Shown: positions 35,819 to 44,972, counted from the stretch's first letter. The stretch is DNA of 64,000 nucleotides from Verticiella alkaliphila (GCF_018904615.1 NZ_JADCNH010000013.1:1-64000); one strand, 5' to 3'. The notes: a model not told the origin generated them from the sequence alone. Program-made: numbers and translations.

Positions 35819-36415
35819 ATGACCGCCATTTATCTCGCTTCCCGCAGCCCTCGGCGCCGCGAACTCCTCGCCCAGATCCGGGTGCCGCACGACGTCCTCG
35901 TTCTCGCCGCCACCGATGTGGACGAGCCCCGGTTGCCGGGCGAGGCGCCCAGCGTCTACGTGCGCCGGACGGCCCGCGAGAAGGCCGAGCGCGGTCTGGT
36001 CACGATCCGCAAGCGCGGCCTCTCGCCGCGCCCCATCCTTGCCGCCGACACCACGGTGATCCTGGGTGACGACGTCCTCGGCAAGCCCGCGGACCGCGAG
36101 GAGGCGGAGGCCATCCTGCAGCGGCTGTCCGGCACCCGCCACGAAGTGCACACCGCCCTTGTGCTCGCCGACCTCGCCGGTGCGCTGTACGAGGACGTGT
36201 CGATCACCGTCGTGCATTTTCGTGCGCTCACCGCGCGCGACATCCAGCGCTACTGCGACAGCAACGAGCCCTACGACAAGGCGGGTGCCTACGGCATCCA
36301 GGGTCTGGCGGGCATGTTCGTCGAACGCATCGAAGGCAGCTACACGGGCGTGATGGGCCTGCCCGTGTTCGAAACCGCACGTCTCCTTGGCCGCATCGGG
36401 ATCGTCCTGCCATGA
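35819..36415 (+). CDS. maf: Maf-family nucleotide pyrophosphatase
   Basis: A 198-residue Maf protein that hydrolyses non-canonical or modified nucleotides (dTTP/UTP or m7GTP types). Seen: YLASRSPRRRELLAQI, the catalytic ILAADTTVILGDDVLGKP, and the C-terminal NEPYDKAGAYGIQG. The presence of DKAGAYGIQG fits the dTTP/UTP pyrophosphatase (YhdE) type. It begins 7 bases after rlmH and overlaps rng by an ATGA. Confidence 0.93.
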   Translation: MTAIYLASRSPRRRELLAQIRVPHDVLVLAATDVDEPRLPGEAPSVYVRRTAREKAERGLVTIRKRGLSPRPILAADTTVILGDDVLGKPADREEAEAILQRLSGTRHEVHTALVLADLAGALYEDVSITVVHFRALTARDIQRYCDSNEPYDKAGAYGIQGLAGMFVERIEGSYTGVMGLPVFETARLLGRIGIVLP

Positions 36416-37875
36416 CCGAAGACATCCTCATCAACGTCTCGCCCTTCGAGACGCGCGTCGCCGTGGTCTCGCAAGGCGCCGTGCAGGAGCTGCACCTGGA
36501 GCGCAGCGCCCACAAGGGGTACGTGGGCAACGTGTACCTGGGTCGCGTGGCGCGCGTGCTGCCCGGCATGCAGAGCGCCTTCATCACGATCGGTCTGGAG
36601 CGCGCGGCCTTCCTGCACATTGCGGACATCCGCGAGAATCGCATCGAGCGTGCACACGGACAGACGCCCACGCCGATCGAGAAGCTGCTCTTCGAAGGCC
36701 AGTCGATCAAGGTGCAGGTCATCAAGGATCCGATCGGCACCAAGGGCGCGCGCCTGTCCACCCAGATCAGCCTGGCCGGCCGCATGCTGGTCTACCTGCC
36801 GTACGACCCGCACGTGGGCATCTCGCAGCGCATCGAGAACGACGCCGAGCGCACGCGCCTGCGCGAACTCGTGCAGAAGTGCATGATCGAGGGCGAAGCG
36901 GGCGGCTACATCGTGCGCACCCAGGCCGAGGACGCCACCGAGGAAGAGATCGCCGCGGATATCGACTACCTCGCCAAGCTCTGGACGTCCGTGCAGAACC
37001 GCAGCCGCACGAGCGCGCCGCCCACGCTGCTGCACGAGGACCTGAACCTCGCCCAGCGCGTGCTGCGCGACGTGGTCAGTGCCGACACGCAATCGATCCA
37101 GGTCGATTCACGCTCCACCGTGGCGCAATTGCGCACGTGGGCTGCCGAGTACACGCCCGCGGTGCAGGAGCGGCTGTCGCACTACAGCGGCGAGCGCCCC
37201 CTCTTCGATCTCTACAGCGTGGATGAGGAGATCGCCCGTGCGCTGTCGCGCCGCGTGGAGCTCAAGTCCGGTGGCTACCTCATCATCGACCAGACCGAGG
37301 CGCTCACCACCATCGACGTGAACACCGGCGGCTTCGTCGGCGGGCGCAACTTCGACGACACCATCTTCAAGACGAACCTCGAAGCGTCCCTGGCCATCGC
37401 GCGTCAGCTGCGTCTGCGCAACCTGGGCGGCATCATCATCCTCGACTTCATCGACATGGAGAACCTCGAGCATCGGGATGCCGTGCTCGTGGAGCTCAAG
37501 AAGGCGCTGTCACGCGACCGTACGCGCGTCACCGTGAACGGTTTCACGCAGCTGGGCCTGGTGGAGATGACGCGCAAGCGCACACGGGAATCGCTGGCCC
37601 ACCTGATGACCGAGCACTGCCCCGTCTGCCAGGCGCGCGGCAATGTGAAGACGGCCCGCACCGTGTGCTATGAGATCCTGCGCGAGCTGCTGCGCGAGGC
37701 GCATCAGTTCAATCCCCGCGAATTCCGGATCCTCGCCTCGCAGAGCGTGATCGATCTCTTCCTGGAAGAAGAAAGCCAGCACCTGGCGCAGATGGGCGAC
37801 TTCATCGGCAAGCCCGTGTCGCTGCAGGTGGAGACCGGGTATAGCCAAGAGCAGTACGATGTGATCTTGGTGTGA
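36412..37875 (+). CDS. rng: Ribonuclease G
   Basis: A 487-residue endonuclease of the RNase E/G family that matures 16S rRNA 5' ends. Seen: an S1 domain (GYVGNVYLGRVARVLPGMQSAFI split over about 37-65), the catalytic DNase I-like domain with TIDVNTGGFVG and the magnesium site ILDFIDME, and the zinc link CPVCQARG. It lacks the long disordered scaffold of RNase E. It ends the purD-rng run. Confidence 0.94.
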   Translation: MTEDILINVSPFETRVAVVSQGAVQELHLERSAHKGYVGNVYLGRVARVLPGMQSAFITIGLERAAFLHIADIRENRIERAHGQTPTPIEKLLFEGQSIKVQVIKDPIGTKGARLSTQISLAGRMLVYLPYDPHVGISQRIENDAERTRLRELVQKCMIEGEAGGYIVRTQAEDATEEEIAADIDYLAKLWTSVQNRSRTSAPPTLLHEDLNLAQRVLRDVVSADTQSIQVDSRSTVAQLRTWAAEYTPAVQERLSHYSGERPLFDLYSVDEEIARALSRRVELKSGGYLIIDQTEALTTIDVNTGGFVGGRNFDDTIFKTNLEASLAIARQLRLRNLGGIIILDFIDMENLEHRDAVLVELKKALSRDRTRVTVNGFTQLGLVEMTRKRTRESLAHLMTEHCPVCQARGNVKTARTVCYEILRELLREAHQFNPREFRILASQSVIDLFLEEESQHLAQMGDFIGKPVSLQVETGYSQEQYDVILV

Positions 37876-37929
37876 GCACGATTGACCCTGGCGACAACAC
37901 CGGCCCGCTCATGAGCTTACCTCGTACGC

Positions 37930-37952
37930 AAATACGTAGCAGGCTACACGTA
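37930..37952. promoter_or_regulatory. Palindromic operator candidate upstream of the TSP1-like gene
   Basis: TACGTAGC-ag-GCTACaCGTA is a near-perfect palindrome around gtagc-ag-gctac (37936-37947) in the AT-richer 112-base gap after rng. Related copies CGTACG and CGTAGCA flank it. It may bind a repressor; none is known. Confidence 0.4.
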
Positions 37953-37987
37953 TAGAAACATTGAGGTACGTTTCGTAGCATAGCGGC

Positions 37988-38866
37988 ATGTACCATCATG
38001 CTGCTTTCTGCTGTTGCGTCCTCGGCCTTCCTGCCCTTTCGGGCGCGGCGGCTTCCATGCCGTCGCCGTCCAGTGCCGACATCGGCTTTGCTGCCACCGG
38101 CGTGCGCGCCGAGGCTTCCATTCAGCAGAGCTCCCCGGGCGGCTGCCGTTCTGGCTTCACCTTCCAGGCGGACTGGGACGGATGCGTTCGTACCAGCAGC
38201 ACTTCCGGCAGCGAATCCCGCGCCTGCCCCAGCGGCCAGACCGGCACGCAACGGCGGACCCGCTCGCGCACGGTCTACACCCATCAGAACGGCAGCATCG
38301 CCAACGGCCCCTGGTCTGCCTGGTCGAGCTGGAGCGGCACCTGCACCGCTGTGCCTCCCCCTGCACCGCCGCCGCCCACCGTGGGCACCGAACTGACCAT
38401 CCCCTCGTCGATCTCGGCCATGATCTGCGGGCCTGGTGATGCCGGCTATGGATCCGGCGGCAACACACTCATCGAGAACAGCTACCGCAACCAGTTGATT
38501 GCCTACTACCGGGCGTTTGGACTGGCGGGACGGTGTCCGGAGACCAGTGGCTACAACTGGTGGCTGTCGGATTGGTGGAGCCGGGCGAGCAAGATCGCGA
38601 ATGGGCCTTTTCATGCCCCTGGGGGCAATCCTCGGGGATTGGGGTGGGGGGCGTATGTAAATACGTTCATGCCCGACGCATGGGAAGAGATCACCCGAGC
38701 CATCGATGTCTCGGCTGCCGGAAATGATGAGGCGAACCAAGGCGGAGTACTTGCTGCAAATGGACTCTGCCAGCGAGCCGCCAACCTGCAATTTGGCTCA
38801 GGAAAGACCACTGCAATCTACATACTGAAATCAGGGAACCGCTGCCGAGTCACTGCAGTTCACTAG
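37988..38866 (+). CDS. Secreted protein with a thrombospondin-1-like module
   Basis: A 292-residue protein with a signal-peptide-like start (MYHHAAFCCCVLGLPALSGA). Residues about 50-115 are cysteine-bearing and contain CPSGQTGTQRRTRSR then GPWSAWSSWSGTC, the WxxWxxW...C pattern of thrombospondin type 1 repeats and similar modules in bacterial secreted or pilus-tip proteins. A short poly-proline linker (PPPAPPPPT) separates it from a C-terminal domain with Cys, Trp and Tyr (YNWWLSDWWSRA, GNRCRVTAVH). The C-terminal domain is unrecognised. It starts after its own gap and precedes the DUF4214 gene by 20 bases. An extracellular adhesive or interaction role is inference. Confidence 0.65.
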   Translation: MYHHAAFCCCVLGLPALSGAAASMPSPSSADIGFAATGVRAEASIQQSSPGGCRSGFTFQADWDGCVRTSSTSGSESRACPSGQTGTQRRTRSRTVYTHQNGSIANGPWSAWSSWSGTCTAVPPPAPPPPTVGTELTIPSSISAMICGPGDAGYGSGGNTLIENSYRNQLIAYYRAFGLAGRCPETSGYNWWLSDWWSRASKIANGPFHAPGGNPRGLGWGAYVNTFMPDAWEEITRAIDVSAAGNDEANQGGVLAANGLCQRAANLQFGSGKTTAIYILKSGNRCRVTAVH

Positions 38867-38886
38867 AAGCCACCACGGACCAATTT

Positions 38887-40074
38887 ATGAAAATGACCCG
38901 ACATGAAGCCGTAGAGCAGATTTCCCTTTTTCAGCAGAGATACTTGCCCTCCCGTCCAGACTTTGCGACCACATGGGTTGCGGTTATTGATGCTGGAATA
39001 GCGCGTGGCAACACCACCGTTTACGACAGTATGCAGTTCATTGTCCCAGGTATGGTGGGTACTGCAGGCCAATACGAAAATGCCTTTCCCACACATCCTG
39101 TAGACATGTGGGCGATCGACAATCGCGTCGCTTACGCCAACAGCATCGCTCCCATCGAGCTCCTCGCCTACTTCTATCCCACCGCAGCCCCCGCAGACCA
39201 TGACACCCTTCTTCGCGCCCTCTCGGACGGCACGCTCACCAGTACCGATTTTCTCAGCGGCTGGCTGCCCGCCGCCCTCGAGCACACCCAGCCCAGCGCC
39301 GGTGCCGTGCTGCAGCACGTGTTCGACGCAGGGCTGGGGCACCCTGCACTGCCCGCGCTCGATCTCGGGCTGCCAGGCGTCACGGACGCCCAGGTGGAGT
39401 TCCTGATCGGCATCTACGTGGCCGCGTTCGATCGGGCACCGGAGCACACCGGGCTCGTCTATTGGGCCAACGATCTTGCCGGATTGCTGGCCCAAGGCCA
39501 GTCCGAGCCGGACGCCATGAAGCACATGGCGAAGGCGATGTACCTTGCCGGTGCGCAGCACGGTGAGCAAGGCACGGCACTGAATGACGCGGCCTACGTG
39601 CAGTTCGTCTACGACACCGTGCTGGACCGGACGCCTGACCCGGGCGGTGCCCAGTATTGGACGGAGCAACTGCAGGCAGGCGCCGACCGCAGCACGCTCA
39701 TCGCCGTCTTCCTGACCAGCGCCCTCGGCGCCTCCGGCGACGGTCACTACCTGCAGGCACGCATCGCTGTGGCGGAGTATGCCGCGCAGGCACACATGTC
39801 CGGCCCCGGCTCGCTCATCGATCTCGCCCAGGTGATCGACGGCGTGGCCACCGCAGGCGACGCGTATCTCGCCATCCAGGCCATGGCAGCGGCAGCCGGT
39901 GCCAACGCCGCCGCGACGCGGATGGCACCCGGACATGAACCGTTGCTGGCGCGTCTCGTGGACGATGAGTCCACCATCATCGAACCGGCTTGGGCAGACG
40001 TGCAGACGCCCACAGCGCAGGCGGACATCCTGTTGGTGGGCATCGCGCCAGAGTCACACGACAATCTGTTCTGA
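38887..40074 (+). CDS. DUF4214 repeat protein
   Basis: A 395-residue protein without a signal peptide. Two DUF4214-type repeats are visible: one around 175-225 (YVAAFDRAPEHTGLVYWAND) and one around 238-280 (VYDTVLDRTPDPGGAQYWTE), the latter a near-consensus match. The N-terminal 90 residues show a different composition (YDSMQFIVPGMVGTAGQYENA), and the C-terminus ends in acidic-hydrophobic SHDNLF. DUF4214 is frequent in S-layer-like and type I-secreted proteins of proteobacteria; no RTX repeats or ABC exporter are seen here. It lies 20 bases after the TSP1-like gene and is probably co-expressed. Confidence 0.75.
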   Translation: MKMTRHEAVEQISLFQQRYLPSRPDFATTWVAVIDAGIARGNTTVYDSMQFIVPGMVGTAGQYENAFPTHPVDMWAIDNRVAYANSIAPIELLAYFYPTAAPADHDTLLRALSDGTLTSTDFLSGWLPAALEHTQPSAGAVLQHVFDAGLGHPALPALDLGLPGVTDAQVEFLIGIYVAAFDRAPEHTGLVYWANDLAGLLAQGQSEPDAMKHMAKAMYLAGAQHGEQGTALNDAAYVQFVYDTVLDRTPDPGGAQYWTEQLQAGADRSTLIAVFLTSALGASGDGHYLQARIAVAEYAAQAHMSGPGSLIDLAQVIDGVATAGDAYLAIQAMAAAAGANAAATRMAPGHEPLLARLVDDESTIIEPAWADVQTPTAQADILLVGIAPESHDNLF

Positions 40075-40185
40075 TGTGTTCACCCACGGGGAGGCCCACA
40101 GCACGCGCCAACCTGCGCCAAGACCCGGCCTGCATCGTCCCGTGTGCTGTCGATCCGCTGTCCTGGCGTCGCTGTGGGCAATCTG

Positions 40186-41121
40186 TCACCGCGCCGCCAT
40201 CAGCAAGTCCAGGTTCTGCACGGCTGCGCCCGCCGCGCCCTTCCCAAGGTTGTCGAAGACAGCGGTGAGCAGGACCTGCCCCAGCGCGCCGTTGTCGAAC
40301 ACGGCGAGCGAGAGGTCGTTCGTGCCGTTGAGGGCCTGGGGATCCAGGATGGCCGTGCTCGCGTCCTCGACAGGCGCCGCCACGCGCACCTGTGCCGTGT
40401 CGGCATAGCGGTCTGCCAGCGCAGCATGCACGTGCCGCGCCATGACGCCCGCGCGCAGCGCGCCCAAGGGCAGCGCGATCGTGAGCACGATGCCTTGCCG
40501 ATACGCGCCATAGGCCGGAACGAAGATCGGACGCTGGATCAGCCGCGCGTGCTGCTGGATCTCGGGCACGTGCTTGTGATCGAGGCCGAGCCCGTACACC
40601 TGGAATGAGGGCGGCCGGCCCCCGTCGCCTGCCTCGCCCTCGAAGCGATCGATGGCCGCCCGGCCGCCCCCGGAGTACCCCGACACGGCATGGATGGCGA
40701 GCGCCGCGTCCTCGCGCAACAGGCCGGCATCCACGAGCGGGCGCAGCAGCGTGATCGCCCCGGTGGGATAGCACCCGGGATTGCTGATCCGAGAGGCGCC
40801 CGCGATCCGTGCCGCCTGCGCCGGATCGAGCTCGGGCAAACCATAGGTCCAGTCCGGATGCGTCCGATGCGCGGAGCTCGCATCGATGATGCGCACGCCA
40901 TCGCGTCGCACCCAGGCGGCGGCCTCGCGGGCAGCGGCGTCGGGCAGGCAGAGAATGGCCACATCGCAGTCGTTGAGCGCCTGCGTGCGACGCGCCTCGT
41001 CCTTGCGCTCTGCCTCGGGCAGCGTGATGAGTTCGATATCCGTGCGTCCAGCCAAACGTTCCCGGATTTGCAATCCGGTAGTTCCCTGTTCGCCGTCGAT
41101 GAATACGTGTGTCTTGGCCAT
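40186..41121 (-). CDS. argC: N-acetyl-gamma-glutamyl-phosphate reductase (type 2)
   Basis: A 311-residue NADPH-dependent reductase of arginine synthesis. Seen: the NADP-binding [17 protein letters not shown] near the N-terminus, the family block [19 protein letters not shown], and catalytic Cys117 in SNPGCYPTG. The short type-2 form is typical of many proteobacteria. Start 41121 ([10 protein letters not shown]) is family-typical. It stands alone, divergent from a LysR regulator across 102 bases. Confidence 0.93.
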   Translation of the reverse strand: MAKTHVFIDGEQGTTGLQIRERLAGRTDIELITLPEAERKDEARRTQALNDCDVAILCLPDAAAREAAAWVRRDGVRIIDASSAHRTHPDWTYGLPELDPAQAARIAGASRISNPGCYPTGAITLLRPLVDAGLLREDAALAIHAVSGYSGGGRAAIDRFEGEAGDGGRPPSFQVYGLGLDHKHVPEIQQHARLIQRPIFVPAYGAYRQGIVLTIALPLGALRAGVMARHVHAALADRYADTAQVRVAAPVEDASTAILDPQALNGTNDLSLAVFDNGALGQVLLTAVFDNLGKGAAGAAVQNLDLLMAAR

Positions 41122-41182
41122 GCGTGCCTCGCGCCATGAAGATACCCACCATCTTGCGCCCCGCACCCAGTACAGAAAAGTT

Positions 41183-41212
41183 GAATATCATGATGATCAC
41201 GATCAGCTATTC
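41183..41212. promoter_or_regulatory. LysR-type operator candidate between argC and its divergent regulator
   Basis: The core TGATC-ac-GATCA (41194-41205) is a perfect inverted repeat nested inside a second pair GAATA (41183-41187) and TATTC (41208-41212), in an AT-rich patch 12-40 bases before the LysR gene start. Symmetric sites in such gaps are usual targets of the adjacent LysR regulator. Confidence 0.55.
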
Positions 41213-41223
41213 TGAATACCGAC

Positions 41224-42129
41224 ATGCGCGAGATCAGTCTGGACCGCCTGCGTACCCTGGTCGCCATTGCCGATCTGGGTTCCTTTGCGAAGGCAGCGCA
41301 ACGCCTGCATCTGGCGCCGCCCACTGTCAGCCTGCACGTGGCCGAGCTCGAAGCCCGCATCGGCGCGTCGCTGCTGCACCGCGGCCGCGGTGCGGTGCGT
41401 CCGACATCGATCGGCGAAAGCCTCATCACCCGCGCGCGCCATCTGCTTGCCCAGGCTGAGCAGGCGCTGGAAGACATTCAGCGTCAGGTCGCCGGCGTGG
41501 CCGGGCGTGTCCGCATCGGCGCTTCCACGGGCGTGCTCGCCCACCTGCTGCCGCAGGCCATCCACGCGATGAGTCGCGAGCATCCGGAGGTCGACATCGA
41601 GGTGGCCGTGCTCACGTCCGAGGACACCCTCGCGCGCCTGCGCCAGGGTACGCTGGATATCGGACTGGTCGCGTTGCCCCAGCCGCCCGTGCCAGGCATC
41701 GTGCTGCACGATTGGCGGCGCGATCCGGTCATGGCCTTCGTCCCGCAAGCCTGGAGCCCGCCTGCGCGGGTCTCGCCGGCGTGGCTCGCAGCCCGGCCCT
41801 TGATCGCCAACGACGCCACCACCCGACTGTCTCGCCAGACGCGCGAGTGGTTCGCTGCCGCAGGTCATCACCCGCAACCGCGCATCGAGCTCAACTTCAA
41901 CGACGCCATCAAGAGCCTGGTCGCCGCAGGCTACGGCGCCGCGCTGTTGCCGCAGGAATCCAGCGCGCCGGCACCCACCGCCGGCATCACGCTGCGAGCG
42001 CTGCGCCCCGCGCTGTGGCGCGCCCTGGGCATTGCCCACCGCGCGGGCGAACTCGATGCCGCGACTCACCACGTGCTGGGCGTCCTGCAACGGCCAACCC
42101 AGGCTGAGGCCGCGCCCAGCCGGGCGTGA
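41224..42129 (+). CDS. LysR-family transcriptional regulator
   Basis: A 301-residue LysR regulator. Seen: the winged helix-turn-helix (FAKAAQRLHLAPPTVSLHVA at about 21-40) and a periplasmic-binding-protein-like effector domain (VRIGASTGVLAHLLPQAI). Divergent from argC, with a shared operator-like palindrome, it probably controls itself and possibly argC. The ligand is unknown. The recognition helix APPTVSLHV is common in regulators of aromatic or amino-acid pathways, but this is not decisive. Confidence 0.88.
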   Translation: MREISLDRLRTLVAIADLGSFAKAAQRLHLAPPTVSLHVAELEARIGASLLHRGRGAVRPTSIGESLITRARHLLAQAEQALEDIQRQVAGVAGRVRIGASTGVLAHLLPQAIHAMSREHPEVDIEVAVLTSEDTLARLRQGTLDIGLVALPQPPVPGIVLHDWRRDPVMAFVPQAWSPPARVSPAWLAARPLIANDATTRLSRQTREWFAAAGHHPQPRIELNFNDAIKSLVAAGYGAALLPQESSAPAPTAGITLRALRPALWRALGIAHRAGELDAATHHVLGVLQRPTQAEAAPSRA

Positions 42130-42164
42130 TGACCACAACCCGGGTGCTTAGCGCGCGAACCTGC

Positions 42165-43229
42165 TCACGCCTGCCCGCAGCTCTCGGCCACCAGCGTGCG
42201 CACCAGTTCTGCTGCCGGCATGGCACGCGCGAGCGGCGCGCCCTGCCCGGCCCATTGGGCGGCGTAGTCGGCAGACTGGCGCGACGCTTCGGCCGCATGC
42301 AGTTGCTTGGCGGCGTCATAGGCCACCGGATAATCCGCAGGCACGGGTGCGCCGTCGATCTCGCCATGCTCGATCAGCGGATTGACCATGCCGCGCGCAG
42401 GGCGGCCGGACAGCACCGCCGTCAGCCGCGTGCGGTGGGCTCGCTGACTTTGCAGTGCCGCGCGGTAGTTGGCGTTGGCGGAAGACTCCGGCGTCAGGAT
42501 GAACGCCGTGCCCAATTGCGCGGCGACGGCACCCAGATCGAGCATTGAGCGCACACCCTGCCCGTCCATGATGCCGCCCGCGGCGATCACGGGCAGCGTG
42601 CACTCGCGCACCAGCAGGCGTACCAGCACGGCCGTGCTCAGGCGCTCATCCGCGGCGCCCGGGTCGAACATGCCACGATGCCCGCCCGCCTCGATTCCTT
42701 GCGCCACGATGGCATCGAGCCCTGCGCGCGCAATGGCCTCGGCCTCGGCAGGGTTGGTGGCCGTGGCCATCAGCACGATGCCCGCTTCGCGCAGTGCCGC
42801 GAGTCGCTCCGCATCGGGCAGACCGAAGTGAAAGCTCACCACGGCAGGCCTGGTCTCGAGCAACATCGCCAGCGCCGCATCGTCATGCAGGAAGCTTGGA
42901 TAGATCTCGTTGAGCGAGAATGGCGGCGTGGCGCCCACCTCGGCAAAGAGCGGCGCCAGATGGCGTAACCAGGCGGATTCGCGCGCGGCATCGCGCACCG
43001 CGGGCGCATGGCAGAACACGTTGACGTTGAAGGGCCGATCGGTGAGCGACTGCGTCGCCTGGATCATGTCCCTGGCCTGCGCGACCGTGCTGGCACCGAT
43101 GCCGAGCGATCCCAAGCCCCCCGCGTTCGACACCGCCGCGGCGAGCGCAGGCGTGGATACGCCTGCCATCGGCGCCTGGATGATTGGATGGGACAATTCA
43201 AGATCGGCGAACCGGGAGGGATGCGGCAT
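42165..43229 (-). CDS. Nitronate monooxygenase (2-nitropropane dioxygenase family)
   Basis: A 354-residue FMN enzyme with a TIM barrel. Seen: [20 protein letters not shown], the [11 protein letters not shown] loop, the family signature [15 protein letters not shown] with the histidine near the flavin, [14 protein letters not shown] and [19 protein letters not shown]. It oxidises alkyl nitronates such as propionate 3-nitronate and may serve detoxification. It converges with the LysR gene (35 bases between stops). Confidence 0.88.
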   Translation of the reverse strand: MPHPSRFADLELSHPIIQAPMAGVSTPALAAAVSNAGGLGSLGIGASTVAQARDMIQATQSLTDRPFNVNVFCHAPAVRDAARESAWLRHLAPLFAEVGATPPFSLNEIYPSFLHDDAALAMLLETRPAVVSFHFGLPDAERLAALREAGIVLMATATNPAEAEAIARAGLDAIVAQGIEAGGHRGMFDPGAADERLSTAVLVRLLVRECTLPVIAAGGIMDGQGVRSMLDLGAVAAQLGTAFILTPESSANANYRAALQSQRAHRTRLTAVLSGRPARGMVNPLIEHGEIDGAPVPADYPVAYDAAKQLHAAEASRQSADYAAQWAGQGAPLARAMPAAELVRTLVAESCGQA

Positions 43230-43336
43230 CGTGCGGCTCCAGAGGACGAGGCCACGAGCCTAGCATGTCCCCGCACTCCCCATCGCCGGGGTTGAGCCAG
43301 CCCGAAGGACGATCGTCATCAAACCCATGAGGATGC

Positions 43337-43365
43337 TTGCGCAGCTGTGCGCTGTACTGTATAAA
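43337..43365 (+). promoter_or_regulatory. Sigma-70 promoter overlapping a LexA box
   Basis: TTGCGC (43337-43342) and TATAAA (43360-43365) are separated by 17 bases. The -10 is inside the LexA box, so bound LexA would block transcription. Predicted start about 43372, leaving a leader of roughly ten bases. Confidence 0.6.
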
Positions 43366-43374
43366 TAAACAGTC
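43355..43374. promoter_or_regulatory. LexA-type SOS box
   Basis: tactgtataaataaacagtc matches the E. coli-type SOS box TACTGTATATATATACAGTA at most positions, with both CTGT and ACAG half-sites exact and the right eight-base spacer. It ends 8 bases before the ATG at 43383. Confidence 0.75.
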
Positions 43375-43382
43375 ATCCACTC

Positions 43383-43691
43383 ATGTGTCACGCCATCGTG
43401 TCCTACTCCGTCACCCTCGAAGATTTTCCCGAGATCACGCCGCAATACCGTCAAGAAGCCGAGCGGCGCTTTCGCAAGACCTTGGAGCGCGCCCTGGGCG
43501 GCGAAGACGAGGTCACCCCGGCCTACCGTGCCTGGCAGAACGCCGAAGAATCGTCCGAAAGCGAACTCTCACCGCTCGATCGCGAACTGGCCTTGCGCTG
43601 GCAGAAGGCTGCCCAGCGGGCGCGACAGGATGGCTTCCATGGCCTGGGCGAATCGGACGAAGCGTACTTCGAGATCCGGCTTCAGCGCTAG
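43383..43691 (+). CDS. Small LexA-controlled protein of unknown function
   Basis: A 102-residue soluble, charged protein beginning MCHAIVSYSVTLEDFPEIT and ending in SDEAYFEIRLQR. It has no membrane segment or signal peptide; a Cys sits at position 2. I do not recognise its family. Its ATG is 8 bases from a near-consensus LexA box that overlaps a good promoter, so it should be induced on DNA damage. No Shine-Dalgarno sequence precedes the ATG, consistent with a very short or leaderless mRNA. Cys2 recalls the SRAP/HMCES catalytic cysteine, but no other SRAP motif is seen, so this is only a remark. Confidence 0.7.
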   Translation: MCHAIVSYSVTLEDFPEITPQYRQEAERRFRKTLERALGGEDEVTPAYRAWQNAEESSESELSPLDRELALRWQKAAQRARQDGFHGLGESDEAYFEIRLQR

Positions 43692-43796
43692 GCGTTTCCT
43701 GACCGCCGCCATCGTCGCAGCGTCGAATCTTCATGGCGCGCCTTCGCGCGATGCGCTCTAATACGCCGCTGCCGGTGTCAGGAGGCGTCGTACGCG

Positions 43797-44972
43797 ATGG
43801 ATGTGCTGCTCAATCCCATGGCGCTGCCGGTACTGGCGAGCATCGTCATGCTCTTCGTGCTTGCCTCGCTGGTCCGGCATCCCGTGCCGGGGGTGGTGTC
43901 CTGGCTCATCGGCTGCTCAGTACTCGTGGCGTCGCAATGCGCGTACGCCACCCGGGGCAGTGCTCCGCTGCTCTTCAGCATGGTGTTCGCCAACACCGCC
44001 TTTCTTGTCGGCATGCTGCTCCTGCTCGACGGCTGCCTGCGCTTCTTCGGGCGCCGCGCGCCCTGGCGTGTCATGGCGGGCGTCGTCGTGGCGATGACGC
44101 TCTACAACCTCGGGCCCTGGATGGGCTACGCCCGCATGGATCATCGCGTCGTCGCCTTCTCCATCGTGCATGGCGTTGTGACGGCGATCATCGCGGCGCT
44201 GGTGTGGACGCACCGCCCGCGCCATCGGCCTCCCTACGTCTACGGTCTGTGCGCCGGGCTCGCGGCGCTGCTGACCTTGGGATACGCGGCCCGGCTCGGC
44301 TACTACGCGATGCTCGACGACCTCGCCCTCGCAAGCCGGCTGGACGTCGGCATGCCCGCCATCTTCGTCGCGTTGGGCGTGGTCGGCAACGCGGGGCTCA
44401 TCATGAGCCTGATCGTGATGGCCCACGACCGCCTGCTGGCAGACATCGAAAGCATCGCGTATCGCGACTATCTGACTGGCGCCGCCTCGCGCCTCGCCTT
44501 CCTGCAGGATCTGCGCCGCAGGCTCGAACACGCACCGTCAGCGCCACCCTTGGCCCTCCTGCTGGTCGATCTGGATCACTTCAAGACGATCAACGACACC
44601 CACGGTCATGCCGCGGGCGACGTGGCGCTGGTGCACTTCGCTGCCCTCGCCCGCGCCTGCCTGCGGCGCAACGATGTCCTCGGCCGCCTGGGCGGTGAGG
44701 AGTTTGCCGTGCTGCTGCCCGACGCGGGCGCTGCCGATGCCATGGCACTCGATGCTCGACTGCGGCACGCGCTCGAACAGACTCCCGCCGTGTTCGGCCG
44801 CGTCGCGCTGCGGCATGGCTTCAGTGCCGGCCTGGCAACCGCCGAGCCGCATGACACGCCCGACCGTCTCATGGCGCGCGCAGACGTGGCGCTCTATCGG
44901 GCCAAGCACGCCGGCCGGGGGCGGCTGGAGCGGGCAGATCCGGGTAGGAACGCCTTGCGTGATGCCGCCTGA
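43797..44972 (+). CDS. Membrane-bound diguanylate cyclase (GGDEF)
   Basis: A 391-residue protein with about six to seven hydrophobic segments over residues 8-210 and a C-terminal GGDEF domain (DYLTGAASRLAF start, LVDLDHFKTINDTHGH). The active-site loop GGEEF is at 299-303 and the inhibitory-site motif RxxD (RRND, 290-293) lies five residues before it, so it should make c-di-GMP with product feedback. The membrane part is an unclassified sensor. It precedes the zinc operon by 76 bases but has no visible link to it. Confidence 0.9.
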   Translation: MDVLLNPMALPVLASIVMLFVLASLVRHPVPGVVSWLIGCSVLVASQCAYATRGSAPLLFSMVFANTAFLVGMLLLLDGCLRFFGRRAPWRVMAGVVVAMTLYNLGPWMGYARMDHRVVAFSIVHGVVTAIIAALVWTHRPRHRPPYVYGLCAGLAALLTLGYAARLGYYAMLDDLALASRLDVGMPAIFVALGVVGNAGLIMSLIVMAHDRLLADIESIAYRDYLTGAASRLAFLQDLRRRLEHAPSAPPLALLLVDLDHFKTINDTHGHAAGDVALVHFAALARACLRRNDVLGRLGGEEFAVLLPDAGAADAMALDARLRHALEQTPAVFGRVALRHGFSAGLATAEPHDTPDRLMARADVALYRAKHAGRGRLERADPGRNALRDAA

